NCBI GenBank assembly: GCA_046350555.1
Contig: JAXMAF010000007.1
Location: 186,001 to 250,000, forward strand
DNA from: JAXMAF01 sp046350555
GTDB taxonomy: Bacteria > Planctomycetota > Phycisphaerae > Phycisphaerales > SM1A02
Direction: 5' to 3'
DNA: 64,000 nt
A model generated the notes under the pieces. The model was not told where the DNA came from. It saw only the letters and a program-made list of their open reading frames with translations, and made no database searches. The translations under genes were made by a program, and so were the position numbers. How positions within the stretch are numbered: the stretch's first letter is position 1; each line of letters starts with the position of its first letter. Below, piece after piece: positions 57,052 through 64,000 of this stretch.

Positions 57052-57121
57052 CGGATCCGACCTGCTCGCCGCGCTCGACGACGTTCCAGCGGCCGTCTTC
57101 CTCCAAGGCGAGTGTGCGCCC
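57052..57121 (+). repeat. Dispersed repeat family B, copy 2
   Basis: About 70 bp are ~80% identical to 9426-9495. It starts 26 bases after the AarF/UbiB stop. A short direct repeat (AACGTGTACCAAG / AACGTGCACCAAG) follows it at ~57124-57150. Confidence 0.7.
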
Positions 57122-57190
57122 GGAACGTGTACCAAGAACGTGCACCAAGAACTTGCACCCGAAGCGCGCCGCCGAGTGCTCACGCTGGCG

Positions 57191-57820
57191 TCAGCCCTTC
57201 CGTTCGCTCGCCTCGGCGATGCCCTCCGCGACGCCGGAGATCACGCCGCCCGTCGCAGCCATGAGCCGGCTGGCGGCGCCGGCCGCCGCCCGGACGCCGG
57301 CGTGCATCGAGTCGCGGGCGACATCGGCCGGATGGGCGGCCGCCTCGCGCGCCGCCCTCGTCACCGGGTCGGTCATGCTGCGGCCCATCGCGCGGGTCTC
57401 GTGCGCGATCCGCTCGACGTGCGCGGTGAGGGCGTCGACCGCCTCGCGCAGCCGGTCGGATCGGAACGCGGGAGGCATCGCGGCGTCCATCGCCTCGACC
57501 GTCCCGTTGACGACGTCGCGCATCACCTTGCCGAGGCGATCCGGCGTCGGCGTCTCGCCGCGCAGCGCCGAGGCGGTCATCGCGCGGACCTGCTCGCGGA
57601 TGCGATCGCCATGGACGGAGACCTTCTGCGCGCGAAGTCCCGTGACCGGAACCGCGCCCGCGCGGCGCCGTCGATGCCGGCTTCGACGCGGCCGCCTTCG
57701 TCCCTCGCGCATCGCTCCGCGCCGCCTGCTTCCTCGATGCGCGCGGGACGCGCCGCGCGCGGTCGCGCTGGTGCGTGCGGCGGCCTTCTTCGTCGACTTG
57801 CTGGATGCCTTCTTTGCCAT
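57191..57820 (-). CDS. Hypothetical protein with Lys/Arg-rich histone-H1-like N-terminus
   Basis: The product is 209 residues. The first ~65 are extremely basic (MAKKASSKSTKKAAARTS, then Arg-rich), like the tails of bacterial H1-type DNA-binding proteins. The remainder (~70-209) is amphipathic helix with the pattern DRIREQVRAMTASALRG, resembling small phasin-like or uncharacterised helical proteins. No catalytic motif. The Arg-rich part might hide a frameshift, because the other frame is equally open there. It is the last gene of the minus-strand series from ribH. Confidence 0.6.
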   Translation of the reverse strand: MAKKASSKSTKKAAARTSATARGASRAHRGSRRRGAMREGRRRPRRSRHRRRRAGAVPVTGLRAQKVSVHGDRIREQVRAMTASALRGETPTPDRLGKVMRDVVNGTVEAMDAAMPPAFRSDRLREAVDALTAHVERIAHETRAMGRSMTDPVTRAAREAAAHPADVARDSMHAGVRAAAGAASRLMAATGGVISGVAEGIAEASERKG

Positions 57821-57915
57821 GTGGTTCTCTCGTCGCCCCGCTCCGGGCCCTGATACGGTGGAAGACAGCTCCGGATGGAAGACAGTTGCGGATCGGAAAC
57901 AGCCGGGCGTGCCAA

Positions 57916-58617
57916 TCAACCGCGCACGATATGGTCGCGCAGGTCCGTCAGGAACCGCACGATCTGACCTTGCTCCTTCGGGGTCGACGCCTGTTCAACG
58001 TCGGATTGCCAGAAGTCGAGGAATCGCCGCGCCCGGTCGCCGTCCATCTTGATCGGGTTCCGCGGTCGGCGCTCCGCCTCGCGCCGGCCATCCTCCTTGA
58101 TGTCCGCGAGCTGTTGCCGATCGCTCTTCTTGCCTTCTTCGCCGGTCGCCATCCGCTCGCCGGTCCTCATCCACTCGACGAGCCAGTCGTCGAGGAACTT
58201 CTTCTTCTCGTTCTCGTCGGTGATAGCGAGATACCGGTTGGCGCCGTCGGCGAGGATGTCCTTGGCGAGCACGCGGACGTTCTGGCGCAGCGTCTCCCGC
58301 GCCGGTCCCGAGAGCCCGGCGAGGAAGCCCGCGAGCACCATCGACTCGTTCTGCTCCAGCCCGCGGAAGCGGTCGGCGAACTCCATCAGGAACCGCACCC
58401 GTTCCTTCATCGGAAGCTTGCTGAAGTCGTCGAGCGCGAGATACCCCATCGCGTCGTCCACCGGCGAATCGAAGATGCTCGGCGGCGGCTTCCAGCGGAC
58501 GACGAACCACCAGTACGCGCCGCCTCCGACGAGGCCGGCGACCGCGAGCGCGGCGGCCACGGCCACCACGCGGCGGCGATGACGGTCGAGGAGGTCGGCG
58601 AGGTCGGCGATCGACAT
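57916..58617 (-). CDS. Hypothetical protein with one membrane helix
   Basis: The product is 233 residues. An N-terminal membrane helix (VVAVAAALAVAGLVGGGAYWW, ~17-38) is followed by a soluble, mostly helical domain rich in charged residues (SKLPMKERVRFLMEFADRF, EKKKFLDDWLVEWM). No family recognised. The start lies 5 bases after the prepilin-like gene stop, so the two are probably co-transcribed. Confidence 0.7.
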   Translation of the reverse strand: MSIADLADLLDRHRRRVVAVAAALAVAGLVGGGAYWWFVVRWKPPPSIFDSPVDDAMGYLALDDFSKLPMKERVRFLMEFADRFRGLEQNESMVLAGFLAGLSGPARETLRQNVRVLAKDILADGANRYLAITDENEKKKFLDDWLVEWMRTGERMATGEEGKKSDRQQLADIKEDGRREAERRPRNPIKMDGDRARRFLDFWQSDVEQASTPKEQGQIVRFLTDLRDHIVRG

Positions 58618-58622
58618 GGGAC

Positions 58623-59237
58623 TCAATCGACGGCGGTGTTGGGCGACGGCTTGGCGACGATCCGTGCGCTGCCGTCGATGTACAGACCGTTCCGTGGCAC
58701 GCGATCGCCGATGAAGTGTCGTTCCTGCGAGTCCATCAACAGCGGCAAGGGCGTGTTCGTATTGCTCTCGTAGAGCGTGGTGACGACGCGGGCCTCGAGC
58801 TCCTTCCGCTCCTTGGGCGGAAGCAGCAGGGCGTTCGGGGGAAGCTGGAGCTGGATCTCGGGCGTCAGCACGTAGAGGCCGGGCAGGTAGATGTAGCTCG
58901 TCCCGATCTCGTACGAGTCGGGGTCGTTGTCGGCGGGGCAGATCCAGACCGGGCTCTCCCGATCGATGAACGACTTGAGCAGCGACGGCAGTCCGCCGAT
59001 CGGTCCGCCGGCGGTGAGCGCCGGGAGCGGCTCCGTGTTGGGAAGGAGCGAGTTGTTCTGCTGCCGGTTCGCCTCGATGCCGCCGAAGAGCTGGCGGAGG
59101 TTCGAGAGGCATCCGGTCGACCTGGACTCCGCCTGGATCTTGGAGATGGCCGGCATGAGCAGACCGACCAGGAGGACGATGACACCCATGACCACAAGCG
59201 TCTCGGTGAGCGTGAATGCTCGCTGGCGCCGCCGCAT
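58623..59237 (-). CDS. Type IV prepilin-like protein (N-terminal methylation motif)
   Basis: The 204-residue protein begins MRRRQRAFTLTETLVVMGVI: a basic leader, a cleavage site before Phe8, Glu at position 5 of the mature protein and a long hydrophobic helix. This is the class III signal of pilins and type II pseudopilins. The rest, with NLRQLFGGIEANRQQN and a CxAD region, fits planctomycete DUF1559/GspG-like pseudopilins. Such proteins assemble in the inner membrane and periplasm. ATG 59237 lies six bases after TACAAT. Confidence 0.85.
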   Translation of the reverse strand: MRRRQRAFTLTETLVVMGVIVLLVGLLMPAISKIQAESRSTGCLSNLRQLFGGIEANRQQNNSLLPNTEPLPALTAGGPIGGLPSLLKSFIDRESPVWICPADNDPDSYEIGTSYIYLPGLYVLTPEIQLQLPPNALLLPPKERKELEARVVTTLYESNTNTPLPLLMDSQERHFIGDRVPRNGLYIDGSARIVAKPSPNTAVD

Positions 59238-59243
59238 GGGCGG

Positions 59244-59249
59244 ATTGTA
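59244..59249 (-). promoter_or_regulatory. -10 box of a probable leaderless promoter (prepilin gene)
   Basis: TACAAT on the minus strand, six bases before the ATG at 59237. It is the closest match to the -10 consensus among the leaderless candidates. Confidence 0.6.
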
Positions 59250-59311
59250 GTACGTGGCGTGCGCGCCCCGGCGGCGTCGGTCGCCCACCGACGGCGCGCG
59301 ATCCCGTCCGC

Positions 59312-60247
59312 TCACTCCGCGAACATCGCCTCGACGAACCTGTCGGGATCGAACGGCTCGACGTCCTCGGGACGCTCGCCGACGCCGACGAGCTTCACCG
59401 GAACGTCGAGGGCGTCGCGGATCGCCACCACGATGCCGCCCTTCGCGGTGCCGTCGAGCTTGGCGAGGAAGATGCCGGTCACGTCGATCGCCTGCTTGAA
59501 GAGTTCCGCCTGCCGCACCGCGTTCTGGCCGCTCGTCGCGTCGAGCACGAGGAGCACCTCGTGCGGCGCACCGGGGATCTTCTTCGCGACGACGTTGCGG
59601 ATCTTGGTGAGCTGCCGCATCAGGTGATCCTGCGTGTGCAGCCGGCCGGCCGTGTCGATGAGAAGCACGTCGACGCCGCGGGCGATCGCCGCCTCGGCGG
59701 CGTCGAAGACCACCGCGGCGGGATCGGCGCCCTGCGAACCCTTCACGAGGTCGATGCCCAGGCGCTGCGCCCACACCTCGAGCTGGGCGACGGCGCCGGC
59801 GCGGAACGTGTCGGCGGCGGCGAGAAGCACGGTGCGCCCGTCGTCGCGCAGGGTCTTCGCGATCTTGGCGACGCTCGTCGTCTTGCCCGCGCCGTTGATG
59901 CCGGCGACGAGGATCACCGTCGGCGCGGTCGGCGCCATCCGCAGGGCGCTCGACACCGGGGCGCCGTCGCGCAGCCAGCGCTGCTTGAGCTGCTTCTTGA
60001 GGAAGTCGAGGGCATCCTCGCCGCGCTCCACGCGCCCCGCGCGGAAGTCGGCGCGCAGGGCGCCGACGATCTCGCGCGCCGCCTTGACACCCACGTCCGC
60101 CGCGATGAGCCGCGACTCGACCTCGTCGATGAGCTCGTCGCTCAGCCGCCGCCCGCGGAGCAGGCTGCGAAGCTGCGCGCCGAAGACGTCCGCGGTCTTC
60201 TGGAGGCCGCGCTTGATCGCCGAGAGGGTGGAACGGAAGACGGACAC
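59312..60247 (-). CDS. ftsY: Signal recognition particle receptor FtsY (NG domain)
   Basis: The 311-residue SRP GTPase receptor docks ribosome-SRP complexes at the membrane. N domain ~1-100. The P-loop GINGAGKTT is at 116-124, followed by AADTFRAGAVAQLEVW, DTAGRLHTQDHLM and the specificity motif AKLDGTAKGG. The acidic A domain found in E. coli FtsY is missing, as in many bacteria. The start is a GTG at 60247 giving MSVFRSTLS. It follows nusB by 101 bases. Confidence 0.95.
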   Translation of the reverse strand: MSVFRSTLSAIKRGLQKTADVFGAQLRSLLRGRRLSDELIDEVESRLIAADVGVKAAREIVGALRADFRAGRVERGEDALDFLKKQLKQRWLRDGAPVSSALRMAPTAPTVILVAGINGAGKTTSVAKIAKTLRDDGRTVLLAAADTFRAGAVAQLEVWAQRLGIDLVKGSQGADPAAVVFDAAEAAIARGVDVLLIDTAGRLHTQDHLMRQLTKIRNVVAKKIPGAPHEVLLVLDATSGQNAVRQAELFKQAIDVTGIFLAKLDGTAKGGIVVAIRDALDVPVKLVGVGERPEDVEPFDPDRFVEAMFAE

Positions 60248-60348
60248 GGGGACGCGATGGGGAGAGGATCTGGAGAGCGCCGACGATCGTTGTCCGGCGC
60301 CGGACGAGCGGCGCGATCGGCGGACCGAGGGGGCGAACCGACGACGAA

Positions 60349-60870
60349 CTACTCGCTGCTCGCGGGCCGCTGCCCGCCGGCCACCTCGGATTCCAGGTTC
60401 GCGCGGAAGACCCGGTCGAGCACGCCGTTGACGAACGCCGGACTTCGCTCGCCCCCGAACTCGCGCGCCAGCTCGATCGCCTCGTTGATCGCGACCCGCG
60501 CCGGAACGCCCTGATGAACGACCTCGTACCACGCCAGCCGGAGGACGTTCCGGTCGATCATCGGCTGGCGGTGAAGGGGCCACTCCGGCGTCAGCGGCGC
60601 GACACGGGCGTCGGCGTCGCCGTGAAACTCCCAGGCCAGCGTGGCGAGGTCGTAGCCGCGCCGCGCCGCCACCGCATCGGGGAACGCCTCGTCGGGATCC
60701 GACGCGACCTCGTGCACGCCCCTCATCGCGCGATGCTCGCGCTGCGGCGCGCCCGCTTCGTCGCCAACCGTCGGATCGCCTGGTTCCTCCGGGGGCACGA
60801 TCGTCGCGCCGGCATCGAGCTGATAGAGCCATTGCAGCGCGGATCGCCGGATGTCTCGACGGGTCGCCAT
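60349..60870 (-). CDS. nusB: Transcription antitermination factor NusB, with an insert
   Basis: The 173-residue protein starts with RRDIRRSALQWLYQLD and ends with the conserved RVAINEAIELAREFGGERSPAFVNGVLDRV. NusB binds boxA of rRNA leaders with NusE. Compared with the usual ~140 residues, there is a ~40-residue extra segment (about 25-65). Its ATG directly abuts the ribH stop codon (TAG-ATG), as in the common ribH-nusB pair. Confidence 0.92.
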   Translation of the reverse strand: MATRRDIRRSALQWLYQLDAGATIVPPEEPGDPTVGDEAGAPQREHRAMRGVHEVASDPDEAFPDAVAARRGYDLATLAWEFHGDADARVAPLTPEWPLHRQPMIDRNVLRLAWYEVVHQGVPARVAINEAIELAREFGGERSPAFVNGVLDRVFRANLESEVAGGQRPASSE

Positions 60871-61353
60871 CTAGCGCTCCCCGCCGTCGTCGAGGATCGC
60901 GCGGATGGCCAGCGCCGCCTCGATCGCGGCGACCATCGCCTCGGCGCCCTTGTTTCCCTTCGCGCCGCCGGCGCGGGCGCGGGCCTGCTCGATCGTCCCG
61001 ACGGTGAGAACGCCGAACGCCACGGGCCTGCCCGTGTCGATCGCGATGCGCATCAATCCATCCGCGACGGCGCCGGCGATGTACCGATCGTGGCGCGTCT
61101 CCCCGGCGATCACGCATCCCAGCGCCACGACCGCGTCGACGGGCGTGTCGTTCGCGAAGGCCGCGCAGATCGCCGGCAGCTCGAACGTCCCGGGAGAGGC
61201 GACCTCGAGGAGATCGGCCTCCGATCCACCCGCCCGCGCGAACGCGTCGCGCGCACCGCGCGCGAGCGCCGAGGTGATCTCCGCGTGGTAGCGGCTCACG
61301 ACGAGCCCGACGCGCAGGCCGGAGGCGTTGACCTGGGGCGTTGGCACGTGCAT
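60871..61353 (-). CDS. ribH: 6,7-dimethyl-8-ribityllumazine synthase
   Basis: The 160-residue protein is normal in length. It condenses 5-amino-6-ribitylamino-uracil with dihydroxybutanone phosphate, the penultimate step to riboflavin. Motifs include VSRYHAEIT, SPGTFELP, ALGCVIAGETRHDRYI with the catalytic His, and AFGVLTVGTIEQA. It forms icosahedral or pentameric shells. ATG 61353 follows a TACCAT box by nine bases. nusB begins at the base after its stop. Confidence 0.95.
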   Translation of the reverse strand: MHVPTPQVNASGLRVGLVVSRYHAEITSALARGARDAFARAGGSEADLLEVASPGTFELPAICAAFANDTPVDAVVALGCVIAGETRHDRYIAGAVADGLMRIAIDTGRPVAFGVLTVGTIEQARARAGGAKGNKGAEAMVAAIEAALAIRAILDDGGER

Positions 61354-61362
61354 TGGGGGGCG

Positions 61363-61368
61363 ATGGTA
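61363..61368 (-). promoter_or_regulatory. -10 box of a probable leaderless promoter (ribH-nusB)
   Basis: TACCAT on the minus strand, nine bases before the ribH ATG. Confidence 0.5.
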
Positions 61369-61382
61369 GCTCTTCCGTTGGA

Positions 61383-62069
61383 TCACGACGTCGGCGGCGG
61401 AGCGGCGCGCGCCGCCGCGAAGTCGCGCTCCAGGAGCTCGCGAAGCGCCATGCGCGCCCGGTGAAGCCGGGTCTTGACGGCGCCGGCGGTGATGCCCAGG
61501 ACCGTCGCGGTCTCCTCGGTGTCGAGTTCCTCCACGTCGCGCAGCACGAGGACGGTCCGATGATCGTCGGGCAGCTCGTCGATCCTCGCCCGGATCCGCT
61601 GCCGCATCTCGCGCCGCTCGAGCTCGTCGTCGCTGGGCGGCGTGAACGCGCGACGAGGATTGTCGCGATGGCCGTCGGGAGCGAAGGTCGGAAGCAACGA
61701 CTCGATCGACACCTCGTTGCGGCGCGTCGCCGAACGCAGCTTCATGAGCGCCGCGTTGACCGTGATCCGGTGCAGCCACGTCCCGATCCTCGACGTGCCC
61801 TCGAAGCGGTCGATGGCGCGCATGGCGGAAAGGAACGCATCCTGCACGGCATCGGCGGCGTCGTCCTCGGATCGGAGCAGGCGCCGCGCCACGGCGAGCA
61901 TCCGGCCCGCGTTCGCGCGGACGACGAGCTCGAAGGCATCCGGATCGCCGGCGCGCAGCCGTCCCACGAGCTCGGTCTCGTCGGGTGCGGCGGTGACGCC
62001 GGGATCGGGCCCGCGGCGCAGCGCATCGCCCGGCGGGCCCGCGTTCGCGCTCTTCGACAACTCGGTCAT
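61383..62069 (-). CDS. ECF-type RNA polymerase sigma factor
   Basis: The 228-residue protein has region 2 at ~30-100 (DAFELVVRANAGRMLAVARR, DAVQDAFLSAM, TWLHRITVN) and region 4 at ~155-210 (LPDDHRTVLVLRDVEELDTE, then the helix-turn-helix TAGAVKTRLHRARMALREL). It would redirect RNA polymerase to stress or envelope genes. It lies 82 bases downstream of a small zinc-finger protein that is likely its anti-sigma factor. Confidence 0.92.
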   Translation of the reverse strand: MTELSKSANAGPPGDALRRGPDPGVTAAPDETELVGRLRAGDPDAFELVVRANAGRMLAVARRLLRSEDDAADAVQDAFLSAMRAIDRFEGTSRIGTWLHRITVNAALMKLRSATRRNEVSIESLLPTFAPDGHRDNPRRAFTPPSDDELERREMRQRIRARIDELPDDHRTVLVLRDVEELDTEETATVLGITAGAVKTRLHRARMALRELLERDFAAARAAPPPTS

Positions 62070-62151
62070 CTTGGGCTGTCTCGTCGACCGGCGCCCGACA
62101 CGGCTCGCTTGCCCGCCGCAAGGGCCCGGTCCTCGTTTCCGATGCGGCGCG

Positions 62152-62436
62152 TCACCTCGCCTCGCGTCGAGCCGCGAGCACGGCGCGGACCAGATCCTCC
62201 GGCGCCGCGACGGCCTCCGCGTCGATCGCGCCCGGTGCGTCCGCGGCGCCCGGCCCGCCTCGCATCGCCCGGCGGCTCAACGCGATGGTCTGTCGGTAGT
62301 CGCTCAGGTAGTGGACGCACGGTCCGCACTCGGCGAGGTGGGCGTCGAACGCGGCGCGCACCTCCGGCGCCAGCCGATCGGCCACGTAGTCGTCCAGGAA
62401 CTCGATCAACTGACGGCAGGTGAGGTTCTCGTTCAT
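62152..62436 (-). CDS. Putative zinc-finger anti-sigma factor
   Basis: The 94-residue protein starts NENLTCRQLIEFLDDYVADR and carries HLAECGPC, the H-x-x-x-C-x-x-C zinc site of the anti-sigma (ZAS/zf-HC2) domain. No membrane helix follows, so it is a soluble type that could sense redox state through its cysteines. It is encoded before, not after, the sigma factor, the reverse of the usual order. Confidence 0.85.
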   Translation of the reverse strand: MNENLTCRQLIEFLDDYVADRLAPEVRAAFDAHLAECGPCVHYLSDYRQTIALSRRAMRGGPGAADAPGAIDAEAVAAPEDLVRAVLAARREAR

Positions 62437-62522
62437 CGCGACACGCGGGAGCCAGGGAGGGCCGGACCGGGTTCGGGCGCCACGGCGGCGGAGATGAGAT
62501 GCCACGGCGCCGCGATGGTTTC

Positions 62523-62632
62523 ATACGCGTCCGGGTTGACTCGCGCGCCCCAGCCAACCCGACTCCGCCGCGAGACGCCGCTGTGGGCAACAGGGGTCGA
62601 ACGCATGGAGGTCTCCCGGAATCCGTGTCAGT
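62523..62632 (-). repeat. Dispersed repeat family A, copy 3
   Basis: On the minus strand it begins at the ppk2 stop (TGA 62630-62628) with TGACACGGATTCC and ends GGACGCGTAT. About 80% of it matches the copy at 8057-8163. A G+C hairpin around 62477-62513 follows. Confidence 0.8.
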
Positions 62633-63440
62633 ACCGCTGCGACACGAACCGCCGGCCCTTGATCGAGGCCTGGTCGTCGTAGGCATGCTTGCTCGACCGC
62701 TTCACGAGCCGGATCCGGGGTCGCTTGATCTTCTTGTAGGGAACAAGGCTCAGGACGTGCGCGATGGCGTTGAGACGGGCGCGCTTCTTGTCGTCGGAAG
62801 GAACGATGTGCCAGGGGGCGGCATCGGTGTCCGTCGCCTCGAACATTCGATCCCTCGCCCGCGAGTAGTCGTACCAGCGCTCGCGCGAGGGCAGGTCCAT
62901 CGCGCTGAGCTTCCACTGGCGGAGCGGATCCTCGATGCGGGCGCGGAAGCGGCGCTCCTGTTCGTCGTTGCTGACCTCCAGCCAGAGCTTGATGAGGATG
63001 ATGCCGGGGCGAACGATGAAGTGATATTCGAAGGCCGCGCAGAGCTCGAGGAATGCCTCGTACTCCGCCTTGGTGCAGAATCCCATGACGTGCTCGACGC
63101 CTGCGCGGTTGTACCAGCTTCGATCGAAGATCACGACCTCGCCCGCGGCGGGGAAGTGGGCGATGTACCGTTGCGGGTAGATCTGCGTCTTCTCCCGATC
63201 CGACGGCGCAGGCAGCGCGATCGTCCGGAAGACGCGCGGGCTGACGCGCTCGGTCAGGGCCCGGATCGTCCCGCCCTTGCCGGCCCCATCGCGCCCCTCG
63301 AACACGATGATTGCGCGAAGGCCCTTGTGGCGGACCCACTCCTGGACGCGGCACAACTCGACCTGGAGTCGCCGGAGTTCCTTCTCGTACTGCCTTCTCT
63401 TGAGCTTCGGCGCGGGCTTGGTGTCGTTCCTGGTGGCCAT
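62628..63440 (-). CDS. ppk2: Polyphosphate kinase 2
   Basis: The 270-residue single-domain PPK2 uses polyphosphate to phosphorylate ADP/AMP or GDP. Walker A is FEGRDGAGKGG (~47-57) and Walker B is VVIFDRSWYNRAGVEHVMGF (~108-127). The lid segment has Arg residues (RRFRARIEDPLRQWK), and SDDKKRARLNAIAHVLS and the tail KRSSKHAYDDQASI are typical. ATG 63440 follows AGGAG at some distance. Its stop codon is inside repeat family A. Confidence 0.93.
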   Translation of the reverse strand: MATRNDTKPAPKLKRRQYEKELRRLQVELCRVQEWVRHKGLRAIIVFEGRDGAGKGGTIRALTERVSPRVFRTIALPAPSDREKTQIYPQRYIAHFPAAGEVVIFDRSWYNRAGVEHVMGFCTKAEYEAFLELCAAFEYHFIVRPGIILIKLWLEVSNDEQERRFRARIEDPLRQWKLSAMDLPSRERWYDYSRARDRMFEATDTDAAPWHIVPSDDKKRARLNAIAHVLSLVPYKKIKRPRIRLVKRSSKHAYDDQASIKGRRFVSQRY

Positions 63441-63681
63441 GCGGAGTCGACTCCTGGTGTTCGTTGCGGCCGCTTCCGGGCGCGCGCGTGCGATCCCTCC
63501 GGCGGAGTGTACAGCGTCCCGGAGGGCGCGGAACGCTCCGGCATCACGACCCACGACCGTTCGGGGCGTGGAAGTCCACACGAAATTAAGGATTGCCCTT
63601 CGCCCGCGACTCGATAGCCTCTGGATCTGTCATCCACGCGCTGACCCGCGTGCGCCGCGTCCCAGCTCAAAGGGGTCTCCG
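63441..63681. promoter_or_regulatory. Divergent intergenic region between ppk2 and the last gene
   Basis: No gene is seen. TAGCCT (63615-63620) is a possible -10 for the plus-strand gene, and AAGGGG (63670-63675) a possible Shine-Dalgarno sequence seven bases before ATG 63682. Confidence 0.35.
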
Positions 63682-64000
63682 ATGCGCTCCCTCGTCTCCA
63701 TCGTCCTCGTCGGTTCCGCCTGCTCGTCGTCCGCGGCCGCGGTCGTGGTCTACACCGATCGCGAAGAGTGGATCCGCAACTCGGGAATCACCCAACCGGT
63801 CGGCTCGACGGCCGGGGATCTCCTGCACGCGGCGCAGGTCGGAATGCCACCCGCGCCGGGCGCGAGCGTGGGGTGTCACCTCGACTTCGGCAACTGCCTT
63901 CCCGAGCCGGCGTGGTTCTCGATGACGGCGCTCCAGCCGTCCGCGTCGTTCGTCTTCGCGGATACCAACCCGCTCCAGCCCGCCTTCGCCGACGCGCTCT
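63682..64000 (+). CDS. N-terminal part of a secreted protein (3' truncated by window edge)
   Basis: The frame opens at ATG 63682 and is still open at the window end (106 residues visible). MRSLVSIVLVGSACSSSAAA is a signal peptide. The mature part begins VVVYTDREEWIRNSG, a start often seen in planctomycete and cyanobacterial secreted proteins of the PEP-CTERM type. Whether a sorting signal or dockerin loop lies at its C-terminus cannot be seen. The domain is unrecognised. Confidence 0.7.
   Translation, partial: MRSLVSIVLVGSACSSSAAAVVVYTDREEWIRNSGITQPVGSTAGDLLHAAQVGMPPAPGASVGCHLDFGNCLPEPAWFSMTALQPSASFVFADTNPLQPAFADAL

Noticed and set aside
57191..57820. True histone H1-like (Hc1) protein
   Set aside because: Only the N-terminal basic stretch is similar. 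The C-terminal helical part does not match, so it was kept as hypothetical.

Overview
The window is a GC-rich (roughly two-thirds G+C), gene-dense bacterial segment that looks like a planctomycete, most likely of the Phycisphaerae type. The reasons are: a 16S rRNA gene with no 23S or 5S beside it; several large secreted proteins built from cohesin-like, HYR and Cys-rich modules and ending in paired EF-hand (dockerin-like) loops; an exosortase/EpsI polysaccharide locus; and an F-ATPase operon that ends after atpA. The assignment is inferred from gene content. I could not run a 16S comparison.

Layout. 1-8.1 kb: four secreted modular proteins in tandem or related by duplication, one cut by the window edge and one carrying eight Cys-rich units. 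8.1-9.8 kb: noncoding DNA with dispersed repeats, strong hairpins and a 12-codon reading frame behind an exceptionally long Shine-Dalgarno sequence, then a yeast-FCY1-like cytosine deaminase. 9.8-14.7 kb: an S10 carboxypeptidase, a decayed IS1182-type insertion sequence with perfect 19-bp ends, and two frameshifted genes (a DUF2007-like protein and an aldo/keto reductase). 14.9-17.8 kb: a GAF-SpoIIE phosphatase and another dockerin-type secreted protein. 18.2-23.7 kb: atpZ-atpI-like-atpB-E-F-H-A on the minus strand. 23.7-34.1 kb: an M60 metallopeptidase, nuoI, a DnaJ-type chaperone, membrane proteins, hpt, gatB and two cyclophilins.

34.2-50.5 kb is one long minus-strand exopolysaccharide/exosortase locus. 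In transcription order it holds a LolA-like protein, a Wza-type export lipoprotein, exosortase, EpsI, a giant TPR protein, a Wzc-like chain-length protein without the Walker A lysine, a nucleotide-sugar epimerase, a WecA/MraY-type transferase and an unknown protein. 50.6-51.7 kb: Rid-family and HIT-family proteins. 52.1-54.2 kb: 16S rRNA, a ~580-nt leader and a textbook promoter whose -35 box overlaps the comF stop codon. 54.2-64 kb: comF, an AarF/UbiB kinase, a basic protein, a membrane protein, a prepilin-like protein, ftsY, nusB, ribH, an ECF sigma factor with an anti-sigma protein, ppk2 and the start of another secreted protein.

Two window-wide patterns stand out. Many genes have no Shine-Dalgarno sequence but carry a TANNNT -10 box 6-12 nt before the start codon, which suggests widespread leaderless mRNAs. 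A ~105-bp dispersed repeat occurs three times, always oriented like the gene upstream of it and in two cases containing that gene's stop codon. Several genes are broken by clustered small indels (12-14.3, 30.2-30.4 and 41.3-41.8 kb). These could be real decay or local assembly error.
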